Notes: generated from the letters alone by a model not told the origin. DNA of 64,000 nucleotides from Neobacillus niacini (GCF_019749295.1 NZ_JACWFG010000013.1:62001-126000), one strand, 5' to 3'. Positions 1 to 8,428 are shown, counted from the first letter of the stretch. Numbers and translations: made by a program.

Positions 1-954
1 AATGAGAATATTATTGTGAGAAATTTTCATTCTTGGTTAAAGAATGATTTAAGGATAAAGGAGCAGCAGCTTCCTACTATCATAGAAAAACTAGAAAGAA
101 AAGAAGCAATTCTGCCTACATATGACGCCGTTTTGATCGATGAAGGGCAAGACTTTGAAGCTGACTGGCTCCGCCTGGTTAGTTTGCTGATTAATGCAGA
201 TACACAGTCTCTATTATTAGTAGAAGACCGCGCACAGACTATTTATCAGCGGAAGCGTTCCTACCTTGAAGATACAGGACTGAGTTTTCGTGGACGATCA
301 AAGGTTCTTTCTATCAACTACCGGAACACCCAGCAGATTGTAAAATTTGCCTGGGAATTTTACCGCAAGCATTCGATGTTTAAGAATAAAGTGGTCAACC
401 GTGAACTAGAAGGTGAGATCATTGCACCGCAGAGCACGAAGCGGAGAGGCCCAGAGCCAGGCATTGTAAAGGCAGCAAATTTCTTTGAGGAAATGAGGAT
501 TGTTGCTCGCTCCATTAAGAAATTGCATATGGAGAAAAAAGTACCTTTAGAGGATGTTTTAATTCTTTACCGTGTGAAACGGACACATAAATTTCCTATC
601 ATTGATATCATTCAGCGCTCTTTGAGGGATGAAGGATTACCTTACTTTTGGATCACGGAGAACGACGTCTCAAAACGCTCGTATGCAAAAGATGATGGTA
701 AAGTGAAAATCAGCACCATTGATAGCAGTAAAGGACTGGATTTCAGAGCTGTTTTTATCGTCAATGTCGACTCCATGCCGTTTCCACTTGAAGAGAATAA
801 GGAAAGGGAAGTTTCACTTCTATACATTGGAATGACGAGGGCAAAGGAATATTTATGTCTATCATACTCAGGAGAATCTGAGTTTACTGCCTATCTGGAT
901 GGTATTTTGGAAGAGAGAAAACAGAAGCGAAATGGGATAGAAAAAGTAAATTAA
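1..954 (+). CDS. UvrD/Rep-like DNA helicase, C-terminal part (5' end outside window)
   Basis: The reading frame is open from base 1 and lacks a convincing ribosome site at the GTG at 16, so this is the 3' part of a longer gene. The visible part has superfamily 1 helicase motifs in order: motif II as DEGQDF (about residue 42 counted from the GTG), a motif III-like DRAQTIYQRK, motif IV in SINYRNTQQI, motif V in STIDSSKGLDF and motif VI in LLYIGMTRAKEYL. Walker A must lie upstream of the window. The family unwinds DNA with ATP in repair or defence; Bacillus proteins of this shape often carry a NERD nuclease-like domain at the N-terminus, which cannot be checked here. A hairpin terminator follows directly. 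Confidence 0.85.
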   Translation, partial: NENIIVRNFHSWLKNDLRIKEQQLPTIIEKLERKEAILPTYDAVLIDEGQDFEADWLRLVSLLINADTQSLLLVEDRAQTIYQRKRSYLEDTGLSFRGRSKVLSINYRNTQQIVKFAWEFYRKHSMFKNKVVNRELEGEIIAPQSTKRRGPEPGIVKAANFFEEMRIVARSIKKLHMEKKVPLEDVLILYRVKRTHKFPIIDIIQRSLRDEGLPYFWITENDVSKRSYAKDDGKVKISTIDSSKGLDFRAVFIVNVDSMPFPLEENKEREVSLLYIGMTRAKEYLCLSYSGESEFTAYLDGILEERKQKRNGIEKVN

Positions 955-965
955 AAAGTAAACCC

Positions 966-1003
966 AAAGAGTCTATACTCAATGCTATAGACTCTTTATG
1001 TTG
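966..1003 (+). terminator. Hairpin terminator after the helicase
   Basis: Perfect 12-bp stem AAAGAGTCTATA (966-977) with TATAGACTCTTT (986-997) and an 8-base loop. The downstream tail is T-rich but not a pure T run, so strength is uncertain. Confidence 0.6.
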
Positions 1004-1111
1004 TTTATATTACTATCCCGTTTTCATATTTAAAGTTAATGACAATCCTTTTTTTACTGTTGCAGAAGACAGTTATATATAAATTTTTTTATCCTAATCA
1101 AAAGGTATAGC

Positions 1112-1149
1112 AAAAAATATCCACCTGTGAGTTAATGACTCTGGTGGAT
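1112..1149 (-). terminator. Terminator of the glutamine amidotransferase gene
   Basis: Stem ATCCACC (1119-1125) with GGTGGAT (1143-1149). Read on the minus strand the hairpin is followed by ATTTTTTG, the U tail expected for the gene ending at 1199. Confidence 0.65.
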
Positions 1150-1198
1150 TATTTCTGTTCAAGGAAGACACTACTTTTTTTAGAATATCTTAGAAATT

Positions 1199-1900
1199 CT
1201 ATGAGACTATTGAGGCTTTAATAAATGCTGTAAATATCCTGTTTGAAACTTGATCGAAAGGGGTAAGAAATTCAGGGTGCCATTGAACGCCAAGTACAAA
1301 TTTGTGCTCAAGACTTTCAATCGCCTCCACCACACTATCACTAGATTTAGCACTAATTATAAAGCCAGGAGCAGGGTCTTTAACGGCTTGATGGTGGAAA
1401 CTGTTCACTTTAAATTTATCTAGTCCCGCAATGGTTCGAAGTAGTGACTCTTCTTTGGTTGTGACAAAATGGGATAAATGTGTATGAGGTGCTCTTTGGG
1501 AGTGTTGTAAAAGATCACTCTTTTGACTGTAAATATCTTGGAACATATTCCCACCAGCTGCAACATTAAGCATTTGTATCCCACGGCAAATAGCTAAGAT
1601 TGGCAGGTTTACCTTTAGGGCATTTTGAATAAGTAGTGTTTCCAATTCATCTCTTTCAGGCATAATCTCCCCAAGACCAGGAATTGGTTCTTCACCAAAA
1701 AGGGTAGGATCAATATCCACCCCGCCACTTAATAATAGCCCATCAATATGCCCAATTACCGATTCAATGGTTGATGGGTCCTTTGTATATGGCAGGATAT
1801 AGGGGATTCCACCGGCCATTAGAATGGAATTGATATTATCTTGATTGAGTGTAATTTTCCCTTGAATAATAGGAGCGGTAACACCAATGATTGGTTTCAT
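1199..1900 (-). CDS. Gamma-glutamyl-gamma-aminobutyrate hydrolase family (PuuD-like) class-I glutamine amidotransferase
   Basis: A 233-residue protein covering a whole peptidase C26/GATase1 domain. Visible landmarks are GLLLSGGVDIDP near residues 54-65, the nucleophile elbow AICRGIQ with Cys105, and the His-Glu pair in VQWHPEF (His208, Glu210), so the catalytic triad is complete. Family members hydrolyse gamma-glutamyl amides such as gamma-glutamyl-GABA in putrescine catabolism, or act in related amide hydrolysis; the substrate cannot be read from sequence. It is a single-gene unit with its own terminator at 1112-1149. No polyamine genes lie nearby, so the puuD role is only a family inference. 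Confidence 0.85.
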   Translation of the reverse strand: MKPIIGVTAPIIQGKITLNQDNINSILMAGGIPYILPYTKDPSTIESVIGHIDGLLLSGGVDIDPTLFGEEPIPGLGEIMPERDELETLLIQNALKVNLPILAICRGIQMLNVAAGGNMFQDIYSQKSDLLQHSQRAPHTHLSHFVTTKEESLLRTIAGLDKFKVNSFHHQAVKDPAPGFIISAKSSDSVVEAIESLEHKFVLGVQWHPEFLTPFDQVSNRIFTAFIKASIVS

Positions 1901-2421
1901 CCTATCTCATTCCTTCCAGAATATAATCATAATCTAGTGAAGAGGGTAGGCCTTTTCATTCAGATTACTGCAGCCAATAGACTCATAGTTTTTGACGCTC
2001 CCTTCAGGTACAAGCATTTCTGCCTGGTATTTGTGCGGTACTCCTTTTGGGATTGCCATGGTATCGGCCAAAAGCGTTGCCACTTTGAACAGTTGGATTT
2101 AATTGTATTTTTATTACGTTAACATTACATAATATCAATGTAATTTTTATAATATGTCCAATTTTAAAAAATGAGAAGTTATTAGAAATGATTTAATGGT
2201 TAACTTGGATTAGTTTGGCATTGGCATCTAGGATGCTTAAAACTACTAAGGTTAGAGAGAAATAATGCTTTTATTAGGTATTGCTTTTTTATCCAGGTAT
2301 GTGATGTTCGAATAAAACGTATTACCCCGTTCTTTACTTAAATCCCCTAAAAAAGAATGAATATAAAAAAATATTATCGAGAAAATAACAAAGTATCATA
2401 TTTAGAAGGGAGTTTTTAGTA
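1901..2421. other. Intergenic region between divergent genes
   Basis: About 520 bases between two divergent genes. Apart from the possible gene fragment at 1934-2098 and a ribosome site (GAAGGGAG) before 2422, it is AT-rich with no clear promoter pair, repeat or RNA gene that I can support. Confidence 0.5.
1934..2098 (-). pseudogene. Possible C-terminal fragment of a lost protein
   Basis: On the minus strand, 55 sense codons stay open between a TAA at 2099-2101 and a TAG at 1934-1936. The translation has normal protein-like composition (for example IPKGVPHKYQAEMLVPEGSV) but no ribosome site; an internal ATG lies near 2060. It sits just upstream of the amidotransferase gene and looks like the tail of a decayed gene. 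I do not recognise the parent family. Confidence 0.3.
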
Positions 2422-2781
2422 ATGAAAAAATGGTTTCTAGTATTAGCTTCAAGTCTATTGTTCGTAATGGGGTACATACCAGCGGCATTTGCACAAGGTG
2501 ACGTGAACTGCGGTGACTTTAATGGAAATGGCGCAGCGATTGCAAAGTTTTGGGTTGATAATGGTTATAGTGCAACCAATGATCCCCACGACTTAGACCG
2601 TGATGGAGATGGACTTCCATGTGAAGCTTCTCAAGCGGATATTGATTCTTACAGAAATTCATTAGGTGGAGCAACAATGCCGAACACTGCTACAAATAAT
2701 GTTACGATGATGGTAGTGGGTGCTGGTCTTGCTGGTGCGGGTCTCCTATTAGCTTTACGTCGTAAAAAAGGAATGGAATAA
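2422..2781 (+). CDS. Secreted Excalibur calcium-binding protein with LPxTA-like cell-wall sorting signal
   Basis: 119 residues in three parts. An N-terminal signal peptide (about 1-25, ending FAQ) leads to an Excalibur domain with the diagnostic acidic motif DRDGDGLPCE and a paired upstream Cys in DVNCGDF. The C-terminus is a sorting signal: MPNTA, a hydrophobic stretch rich in Gly/Ala/Leu, then RRKK. MPNTA is one residue from LPNTA, the motif reported for a Bacillus class D sortase, and the next gene encodes such a sortase, so this is very probably its dedicated substrate. The ribosome site AGAAGGGAG supports the ATG at 2422. Excalibur domains are proposed to bind Ca2+; the role on the wall is unknown. 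Confidence 0.85.
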   Translation: MKKWFLVLASSLLFVMGYIPAAFAQGDVNCGDFNGNGAAIAKFWVDNGYSATNDPHDLDRDGDGLPCEASQADIDSYRNSLGGATMPNTATNNVTMMVVGAGLAGAGLLLALRRKKGME

Positions 2782-2788
2782 ACTGAAG

Positions 2789-2813
2789 CGACAGGAGAAA
2801 TCCTGTCGTTTTT
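2789..2813 (+). terminator. Intrinsic terminator between substrate and sortase genes
   Basis: Stem CGACAGGA (2789-2796), loop GAAA, stem TCCTGTCG (2801-2808), then TTTTT. It lies only 18 bases before the sortase start, so it would lower sortase expression relative to its substrate if both are transcribed from the upstream promoter. Confidence 0.75.
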
Positions 2814-2831
2814 ATTGATAGGGTGATTCAT

Positions 2832-3575
2832 TTGAAATTGATTCAGTTGAAACGTGGACTTGGGATATGTTTAATTTTAATTGGTTTTTTGATTAGTGCT
2901 TCGAGTTTACTTCAGTGGCAAATTGGTCGTTCTGCTGCAGAGGATATGACAAAGGAGGAAATAAAAAAATACGTACAAGAACCTGAGACTCTCCAAAAAG
3001 AAATTCAACAATCAAAACCTTCATCTCAGAAGCCAACTTCAAATCTCCAGATAGAAAAGGACCTACCTAAACAACAAGCTATTTCAGGTCCTGAAAAACA
3101 AACCCCAAGTACTGATGTGAAGCATGAAAAAGGAAAAAAAGTTGCACTATTGGTCATTCCAAAGATTGAACAGAAGTATTCAGTTTATTGGGGAACAGAG
3201 AATAACATTCTAAAAAAAGGAGTAGGTATGTTTGTAAGCCAATGGACAACCGCTCCTAATGGAGGGGGACATACGGTTGTCAGCGGTCATCGGGATACTG
3301 TATTTTATCGGCTTGATGAGATGAAAGAAAAAGACTTATTAAAGCTTGAATATGAAGATAAAGTTTATACCTATCAGATAACAAAGATATGGGTCACTGA
3401 TGAAAATGATAAGTCCGTTATTGTGAAAAAAGCAACACCAACACTAACGATAACCACATGTTATCCCTTTAATTATGTAGGAAATGCAACAAAAAGATAC
3501 ATCGTACAAGCAGATCTGCTGAATCAGCAAAATAATAATAAGATGTTACAAGATAAAAGGAGAATTGAGTTCTGA
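2832..3575 (+). CDS. Class D sortase
   Basis: Membrane-anchored transpeptidase of about 247 residues. An N-terminal TM segment (roughly residues 9-30) is followed by a Lys/Gln/Pro-rich linker and the sortase domain. Catalytic residues are visible: His in VVSGHRDT, Cys in TITTCYPF and Arg in TKRYIV. The His-Cys-Arg spacing and the TCYPF signature fit class D. A GTG at 2823 could also start it, but AGGGTGA sits 6-7 bases before the TTG at 2832 and would be overlapped by the GTG, so I prefer TTG. It follows its likely substrate (MPNTA protein) after a terminator hairpin. In Bacillus, class D sortases anchor proteins during sporulation or in specialised conditions. Confidence 0.85.
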   Translation: MKLIQLKRGLGICLILIGFLISASSLLQWQIGRSAAEDMTKEEIKKYVQEPETLQKEIQQSKPSSQKPTSNLQIEKDLPKQQAISGPEKQTPSTDVKHEKGKKVALLVIPKIEQKYSVYWGTENNILKKGVGMFVSQWTTAPNGGGHTVVSGHRDTVFYRLDEMKEKDLLKLEYEDKVYTYQITKIWVTDENDKSVIVKKATPTLTITTCYPFNYVGNATKRYIVQADLLNQQNNNKMLQDKRRIEF

Positions 3576-3618
3576 TTAAGTTGAACCGAGTGTCCTTTAC
3601 TTATGTATATTACGCTTA

Positions 3619-3645
3619 ACCCTTGCAACTTCAGCAAGGGTTTTT
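3619..3645 (+). terminator. Terminator of the sortase gene
   Basis: Stem ACCCTTGC (3619-3626) with GCAAGGGT (3634-3641), 7-base loop, T run 3641-3645. Confidence 0.8.
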
Positions 3646-3810
3646 ACCTGTATATGCAGCTTTGGCACCAGCAAACTCTGTTTATTAATTTAAAGATGTT
3701 TCTCTTCTATTATAGGTGGAGAAAGCTTAATACAAGATATGCTACAATATTTAAAAAGGTAAACTTTGGAGGCACACCACTGCAATAAGACTTATAACGA
3801 AATTAAGTTC

Positions 3811-3838
3811 TTGATATATCCCATCAAGGACATATTAT
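3811..3838 (+). promoter_or_regulatory. SigA-type promoter before the AlkD-like gene
   Basis: TTGATA (3811-3816), 16-base spacer, TATTAT (3833-3838), 18 bases upstream of the ribosome site AAAGGAG at 3856. An alternative extended -10 (TGCTACAAT) lies at 3740-3748. Confidence 0.5.
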
Positions 3839-3870
3839 GAAACAGTGCTTTAATAAAGGAGTTGTATAAA

Positions 3871-4539
3871 ATGAATGAAAATAAAGGTACTGAAATAAAA
3901 CGCTCTTCAAAAGCAGAAAACATTCTATCTCAGATTAATAGTAAAACTATGCTAGGCGAGTTACGAAAAATTGCGAAGGCTATTAAAAAAGATCACGAAC
4001 TAGCTATGGAACTTTGGTCAACACAAGAGTTTTTGCCCAGACTATTAGCAATTTTAATTATGGACAAAAAACTTCTTTCACAAGATGTGTTAAATAAGCT
4101 TGATAAGGATATGCAGACTCATACTTTTGTTGAGCGGAATAACTTGATGGATTGGTTAATGGCCAATCAGCTTACCAAAGACAAGAAGAACATTGCATTG
4201 ATGGAGTCATGGGAAAATAGTCCTTCTTCTCTTCAAAGGCGAGCTTTCTGGTATTATCAAGGGCGATTGAGATGGACTGGACAAACACCGCCTGATAACA
4301 CCGCATACTTGCTATCTGAAATAGAAGCTAATATTACGAAGGAAGAACCGGAAGTTCAATGGGCTATGAATTTCACAGCAGGCTGGATAGGCGTTTATGA
4401 TGAAAAGTATCGTGCACGTTGTATTAAACTTGGTGAGCAAACGGGTCTTTACAAAGATGAAATGGTATCAAAAGGATGTACTCCCAACTATTTGCCGGAG
4501 TTCATTAGGATTGAAGTTAACAAACGACACACTAATTAG
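3871..4539 (+). CDS. AlkD-like DNA alkylation repair protein
   Basis: 222 residues, almost all helical, resembling the HEAT-like ALK family of DNA glycosylases (COG4912). Diagnostic blocks are HELAMELWSTQEFLPRLLA near the N-terminal third, then NLMDWLMANQ, and a C-terminal GWIGVYDEKYR segment. AlkD enzymes remove cationic alkylated bases such as 3- and 7-methylpurines without base flipping. The ATG at 3871 is chosen because AAAGGAG lies 8 bases upstream; an in-frame TTG at 3862 overlaps that site. Single-gene unit with its own promoter and terminator. Confidence 0.75.
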   Translation: MNENKGTEIKRSSKAENILSQINSKTMLGELRKIAKAIKKDHELAMELWSTQEFLPRLLAILIMDKKLLSQDVLNKLDKDMQTHTFVERNNLMDWLMANQLTKDKKNIALMESWENSPSSLQRRAFWYYQGRLRWTGQTPPDNTAYLLSEIEANITKEEPEVQWAMNFTAGWIGVYDEKYRARCIKLGEQTGLYKDEMVSKGCTPNYLPEFIRIEVNKRHTN

Positions 4540-4640
4540 TTTACCTCTGAAAATATTGTACAAAAAAAATTACAAAACACTTGACGACTATGTGGATTTC
4601 TTAAATTAGACTGATCACATGATGGGTATCGTTTATAGAA

Positions 4641-4670
4641 GACCGGACATATGAATGTTCGGTCATTTTT
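4641..4670 (+). terminator. Terminator of the AlkD-like gene
   Basis: Stem GACCGGACAT (4641-4650) with ATGTTCGGTC (4655-4664) containing one G-U pair, then TTTTT at 4666-4670. Confidence 0.75.
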
Positions 4671-4704
4671 ATATTTTTTTAATGCCTAATTTTGTAAATT
4701 ACAC

Positions 4705-4733
4705 TTGACTCGATGTATAGTTTACCTTACATT
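4705..4733 (+). promoter_or_regulatory. Promoter with operator for the membrane protein/XRE pair
   Basis: TTGACT (4705-4710), 17-base spacer, TACATT (4728-4733). The spacer and -10 hold an imperfect dyad TGTATAGTTTACCTTACA (4714-4731), a good position for repression by the XRE protein encoded at 5235. A related dyad and TTGAC block occur before the second XRE/membrane pair at 63211-63231. Confidence 0.6.
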
Positions 4734-4788
4734 TAGTATAACAAGTTTAACATCTTGTAAAAATAATCATACACAAAAGAGGTGAAAT

Positions 4789-5232
4789 ATGACTTATCAA
4801 GAAAAGAAAAGTATCGTTTCGGTCATTAGTGCTATTCTCATTTTCGTATCTTATTGTTTGTTCATGTATCCGCGGTACCCAGGAGGGGCTGTGGAGTCCG
4901 AGATTCTTCATTACTGGGGTTCCTTCGTCCTATACCTGACTTTGTTTTCAATCGTCGCCCATATCATCATCAGCATTATTTTCAACATTGTATTTAGAAT
5001 AACGACCAATGAAATAGAACCAGCCTTTGCGGATGAATTAGATAAGTTAATTGACTTGAAAGCGTTCCGAAATTCATTTTTTGTGTTTGTCATCGGTTTT
5101 CTTTTTGCGATGGGATCGCTGGTTTTCTATCAACCGTTACATGTAATGTTCATGATTCTGATTTCTGCAGGTTTCATTTCAGATGTCACTGGATCAGTTA
5201 CAAAACTTTATCACTATCGGAGAGGAGTGTAA
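4789..5232 (+). CDS. Four-TM membrane protein paired with an XRE regulator
   Basis: 147 residues with about four TM helices: residues 8-27, 43-70, 97-115 and 118-135. The cytosolic loop between helices 2 and 3 carries a charged segment ending ADELDKLIDLKAFRN, reminiscent of DUF2178-type proteins that pair with XRE regulators. Start supported by AAGAGGTG upstream. The XRE gene begins 2 bases after this stop codon, so the two are co-translated. Function unknown; the pairing suggests a membrane protein whose expression the regulator controls from the dyad at 4714-4731. Confidence 0.7.
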   Translation: MTYQEKKSIVSVISAILIFVSYCLFMYPRYPGGAVESEILHYWGSFVLYLTLFSIVAHIIISIIFNIVFRITTNEIEPAFADELDKLIDLKAFRNSFFVFVIGFLFAMGSLVFYQPLHVMFMILISAGFISDVTGSVTKLYHYRRGV

Positions 5233-5234
5233 GA

Positions 5235-5459
5235 ATGGGTAAAAATCTTGTCGGCAATCACATCCGCAAATTACGATTCAACCATGATGAAATGACACAG
5301 CAGCAGTTGGCTGACAAGGTGGGAGTAACCAGACAAACCATCGTCGCTCTCGAAAAGGGAAACTACTCCCCATCACTGGAACTAGCCTTTCGCATCGCGC
5401 TTGCCTTTAACTTACCATTGGAAGAAGTATTCTTTTATGGGGATCAAACAAAGCAGTAA
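5235..5459 (+). CDS. Small XRE-family transcriptional regulator
   Basis: 74 residues that are almost entirely one HTH_3 domain: NHIRKLR, MTQQQLADKVGVTRQTIVALE and the closing GNYSPSLELAFRIALAFNLPLEEVF. This subfamily (about 65-75 residues, ending in an acidic EEVF segment) is usually autoregulatory. Preceded by GGAGAGG in the tail of the membrane gene. A close relative lies at 63249-63449 beside another membrane gene but in reversed order. Confidence 0.85.
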   Translation: MGKNLVGNHIRKLRFNHDEMTQQQLADKVGVTRQTIVALEKGNYSPSLELAFRIALAFNLPLEEVFFYGDQTKQ

Positions 5460-5510
5460 GAACGATCAATGGTTAACGTTTTTGAATTTATTACGTGAGG
5501 AGATAGAAAA

Positions 5511-6230
5511 ATGAATTCAAACAGAAAAACTGCAAAAATTGTTGGAGTCCTGTTTATACTTGCTGCTGTTACAGCAGTGATCGGTCTAAATTTATACAAC
5601 CCAATTTTAAATGGTCCCGATTATCTACTAAAAGGTTCCGAACACGCCAACCAAGTGATACTCGGAGCTGTAATGGAATTAATTCTGGTCGTCTCAGCGG
5701 TTGGAACGGCCACGACCATGTTTCCGTTGTTAAGACAGTATAATGAAACAATCGCCCTTTGGCATGTTTGCTTCAGGTTTCTTGAAGCAATTATTATTAC
5801 AATTGGTGTCATCAGTGTCTTGTCCCTCCTAACCCTAAGCCGGGAATTTGTCGCAGCAGGAGCCCCAGATCCTTCATCCTTTCACTCTTCAGGAATTATC
5901 TTACAAGCCATCCACGACTGGACATTTATGCTTGGTCCACTTTTCATGCTTGGTATCAATACGGTGATGTATAGTTATATCTTTTATAAAACCAAACTTG
6001 TACCCAGATTTATCTCGATCCTGGGTATGACAGGAGCGTCTTGTGTTTTCATTTGTTCTTTGTTCGTAATGTTTGGTGTATTTCCTCAAATTTCTTTTTG
6101 GGGAGCTGTTCTGGCTGTGCCCGTAGCAGCGAATGAAATGATTTTAGCACTATGGCTTCTTGTAAAAGGATTTAACGAAAATGCGATTACATCCCTCGCA
6201 TCAAAAAGTAAAAGGAAAGCAGCCATATGA
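5511..6230 (+). CDS. DUF4386 family membrane protein
   Basis: 239 residues with six or so TM helices and the conserved opening RKTAKIVGVLFILAAV, the early loop with NPIL, and HDWTFMLGP around residue 135, all typical of DUF4386. No biochemical role is established. The gene is preceded by GAGGAGATAG and overlaps the following oxidoreductase gene by 4 bases (ATGA), so the two form an operon. Confidence 0.8.
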   Translation: MNSNRKTAKIVGVLFILAAVTAVIGLNLYNPILNGPDYLLKGSEHANQVILGAVMELILVVSAVGTATTMFPLLRQYNETIALWHVCFRFLEAIIITIGVISVLSLLTLSREFVAAGAPDPSSFHSSGIILQAIHDWTFMLGPLFMLGINTVMYSYIFYKTKLVPRFISILGMTGASCVFICSLFVMFGVFPQISFWGAVLAVPVAANEMILALWLLVKGFNENAITSLASKSKRKAAI

Positions 6231-7189
6231 GAGCCATGATATGCACAGGTTATGGATCACCGGATGTTTTTGAGCTCCAAGAGGTAGAAACGCCAATCCC
6301 TAAAGATTATGAAGTCAGGATTAAAATATACGGTGCTTCTGTCGGACCATCGGACTGTATCTTTCGAAAGGGATCTCCCATCGTTAAGCTTGTATACGGG
6401 TTTAAAAGACCGAAGAACTCGATATTTGGAACGGAGCTGGCAGGCATTATTGACGCTGTTGGCAAAAGAGTAACACGATATAAAGTAGGCGACCGAGTAT
6501 TTGGGTTAAGTGCTAAGACATTTGGCGCCCAAGCAGAATACAAATGTCTGCACGAAAACACCCCTCTGGCAATCATACCAACAGCAATGTCCTATGAAGA
6601 AGCCGTCGCCATCTGTGATGGTGCACCTACCGCCTTGACGTTCCTTCGCGATAAAGCAAAGGTTCAACGCGGGCAAACGGTTCTGATTAATGGTGCATCT
6701 GGTGCGGTGGGGATATATGCCGTACAAATCGCGAAATATTTGGGGGCCGAAGTGACAGGAGTATGCAGCGGTGCAAATGTAGTGTTGGTAAAATCGCATG
6801 GGGCAGATAAAGTGATTGACTATACCAGGGAGGATTTTACGAAAAACGGTCAACTCTATGACGTTATTTTCGATGCAGTTGGTAAACGCTCCTTTTCAGA
6901 ATGTAAAGGAGCGCTTACGAAAAGAGGCGTTTACCTTTCCACGGTACTTTCTTTATCTATTCTTTTAGACATGATAAAGACTACGGTGTTTGGAAACAAG
7001 AAAGCCATTTTTGTCACGGCGGGACTAATGCAGAACCAAGCCAATCTAAACTTTCTTACAGAGCTTTATGAGTCAGGGAAGATTAAAGGTGTCATCGATC
7101 AACGATATCCGCTGGAACAGCTTGCCGAAGCTCACCGTTATGTGGAAAGAGGTCACAAAAAGGGTAATGTTGTGATAACTTTAGTGTGA
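6227..7189 (+). CDS. NAD(P)-dependent alcohol dehydrogenase/quinone reductase (MDR family)
   Basis: 320 residues, a zinc-lacking medium-chain dehydrogenase. The N-terminal GroES-like part runs to about residue 115 with FGTELAGIIDAVGKRV and YKVGDRVFG. The Rossmann part has the NAD(P)-binding motif LINGASGAVGIYAVQIAK, followed by GADKVIDY, typical of quinone oxidoreductase-like members. The Cys/His zinc ligands of classical alcohol dehydrogenases are not in place. The start overlaps the DUF4386 stop by 4 bases, so translation is coupled. Substrate unknown. Confidence 0.85.
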   Translation: MRAMICTGYGSPDVFELQEVETPIPKDYEVRIKIYGASVGPSDCIFRKGSPIVKLVYGFKRPKNSIFGTELAGIIDAVGKRVTRYKVGDRVFGLSAKTFGAQAEYKCLHENTPLAIIPTAMSYEEAVAICDGAPTALTFLRDKAKVQRGQTVLINGASGAVGIYAVQIAKYLGAEVTGVCSGANVVLVKSHGADKVIDYTREDFTKNGQLYDVIFDAVGKRSFSECKGALTKRGVYLSTVLSLSILLDMIKTTVFGNKKAIFVTAGLMQNQANLNFLTELYESGKIKGVIDQRYPLEQLAEAHRYVERGHKKGNVVITLV

Positions 7190-7236
7190 GGCAGAAGCTA
7201 TTAGTCTATTGATGGAAGATGAATAAAGTTAAAAAT

Positions 7237-7259
7237 GCTGCAGTCTCTGGGGCTGCAGC
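7237..7259 (+). terminator. Weak hairpin after the dehydrogenase
   Basis: GCTGCAG (7237-7243) pairs with CTGCAGC (7253-7259) but there is no U tail, so termination here is doubtful. Confidence 0.3.
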
Positions 7260-7408
7260 TTGATAATGTCGTATGTATACTCATTTTCCCTTTTATTTTA
7301 AATTCATAAAACAGAAACATTTGTTCTTTTTTAATTAAAAAAGTATACTATTATTAGAATACACCTCCTCAGTTTTTCCTCCTAATCTCCTCAAAAGGAT
7401 GTGTTAAA

Positions 7409-8368
7409 ATGGCACTAGAAATACTAGTCCGTGAAGATTCCACTCAGTATATCCACCATGATCAACTATTTAAACAGCTTCTCAATACCTTTTTCTCGGA
7501 GTTTTTGGAAGCATTTTTTCCAGAGGTTCACAGAAATATTGATTTTTCATCGCTGAAACCTCTATCTGAAGAAATGTTTACCGATTTAATAGAAGGCGAG
7601 AGCCGAAGAGCTGACATAATCATTGAAACAAAACTGAAGGATGAAGAAACACTCATTATTATCCATGTAGAACCACAAAGCTATGGCCAGCCAAATTTTC
7701 ATGAAAGGATGTATCATTATTTCAGCCTGCTTTATAATAGATATAGAAAACCAATTTTGCCTATCGCCATCTTTTCATATGACCAAAAAAGAATTGAACA
7801 TAATCAGTTTACTGTTTCTTTCCCCTTTTTTCATGTATTGACCTTTCAATTCTTAATGCTAGAATTAAAAAAAATGAATTGGCGCTCTTTTATTCATACA
7901 AATAATCCAGTGGCTGCAGCACTTCTTAGTAAAATGGAATACACAGAAAAAGATAAAGTCCAAGTGAAAAAAGAATTTTTGCGAATGTTAGTGAAAATGG
8001 AACTGAACGCAGCAAAAGCAGAACTCATTAATGGATTTTTTGAAACTTATCTTACTTTAAATAAGAGTGAGGAGGAAGAACTCATGAAAGAGATTAAGCA
8101 ATTAGATTTACAAGAGTCCGAACAAATTTTTAAACTGCCAAATTCATGGAGAGAAAAAGGCATAGCAGAGGGAATTCGAAAAGGAAGAGAAGAAGGTATT
8201 CAAAAAGGAAGAGAAGAAGGTATTCAAAAAGGGATAGCAGAGGGTATTCAAAAAGGGAAAAGGCAAACAGCACTTGAAATGCTAAGAGAAGGGTTATCTG
8301 TTGAGCTCATTGTAAAGGTTACTAAGCTTAGTCTTAATGAAATTGAAGATTTAAGAAATAACATATAA
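7409..8368 (+). CDS. Rpn-family PD-(D/E)XK nuclease/putative transposase
   Basis: 319 residues. The N-terminal two thirds match the Rpn/PDDEXK transposase family: HHDQLFKQLLNTFF at the start, then ESRRADIIIETKLKDEETLIIIHVEPQ, which supplies the D-x(n)-(E/H)xE nuclease core, and FHERMYHYFSLLYNRY. Rpn proteins in E. coli promote RecA-independent recombination; related genes are considered defence or mobile-element derived. The C-terminus (about 245-285) has a Lys/Glu/Gly repeat built on EGIQKGREEGIQKG, common in this family and likely a coiled or extended linker, with matching tandem DNA repeats at about 8155-8260. Single-gene unit with a terminator behind it; no inverted repeats flank it. Confidence 0.8.
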   Translation: MALEILVREDSTQYIHHDQLFKQLLNTFFSEFLEAFFPEVHRNIDFSSLKPLSEEMFTDLIEGESRRADIIIETKLKDEETLIIIHVEPQSYGQPNFHERMYHYFSLLYNRYRKPILPIAIFSYDQKRIEHNQFTVSFPFFHVLTFQFLMLELKKMNWRSFIHTNNPVAAALLSKMEYTEKDKVQVKKEFLRMLVKMELNAAKAELINGFFETYLTLNKSEEEELMKEIKQLDLQESEQIFKLPNSWREKGIAEGIRKGREEGIQKGREEGIQKGIAEGIQKGKRQTALEMLREGLSVELIVKVTKLSLNEIEDLRNNI

Positions 8369-8390
8369 CAATAAAACTAACCCTAAGATG

Positions 8391-8428
8391 AAAAGCTTCT
8401 TGGAATGAAAACTCTAAGGGGCTTTTTT
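8391..8428 (+). terminator. Terminator of the Rpn-family gene
   Basis: AAAAGCTTCTTGGA (8391-8404) pairs with TCTAAGGGGCTTTT (8413-8426) with G-U pairs and one mismatch; T run at the 3' side. Confidence 0.65.

Noticed and set aside
3603-3788. 61-residue open frame after the sortase gene
   Set aside because: It spans the sortase terminator hairpin, has no ribosome site and has low-complexity hydrophobic composition.
8155-8260. CRISPR-like repeat array
   Set aside because: The short repeats encode the Lys/Gly/Glu segment of the Rpn-family protein, with no spacers.
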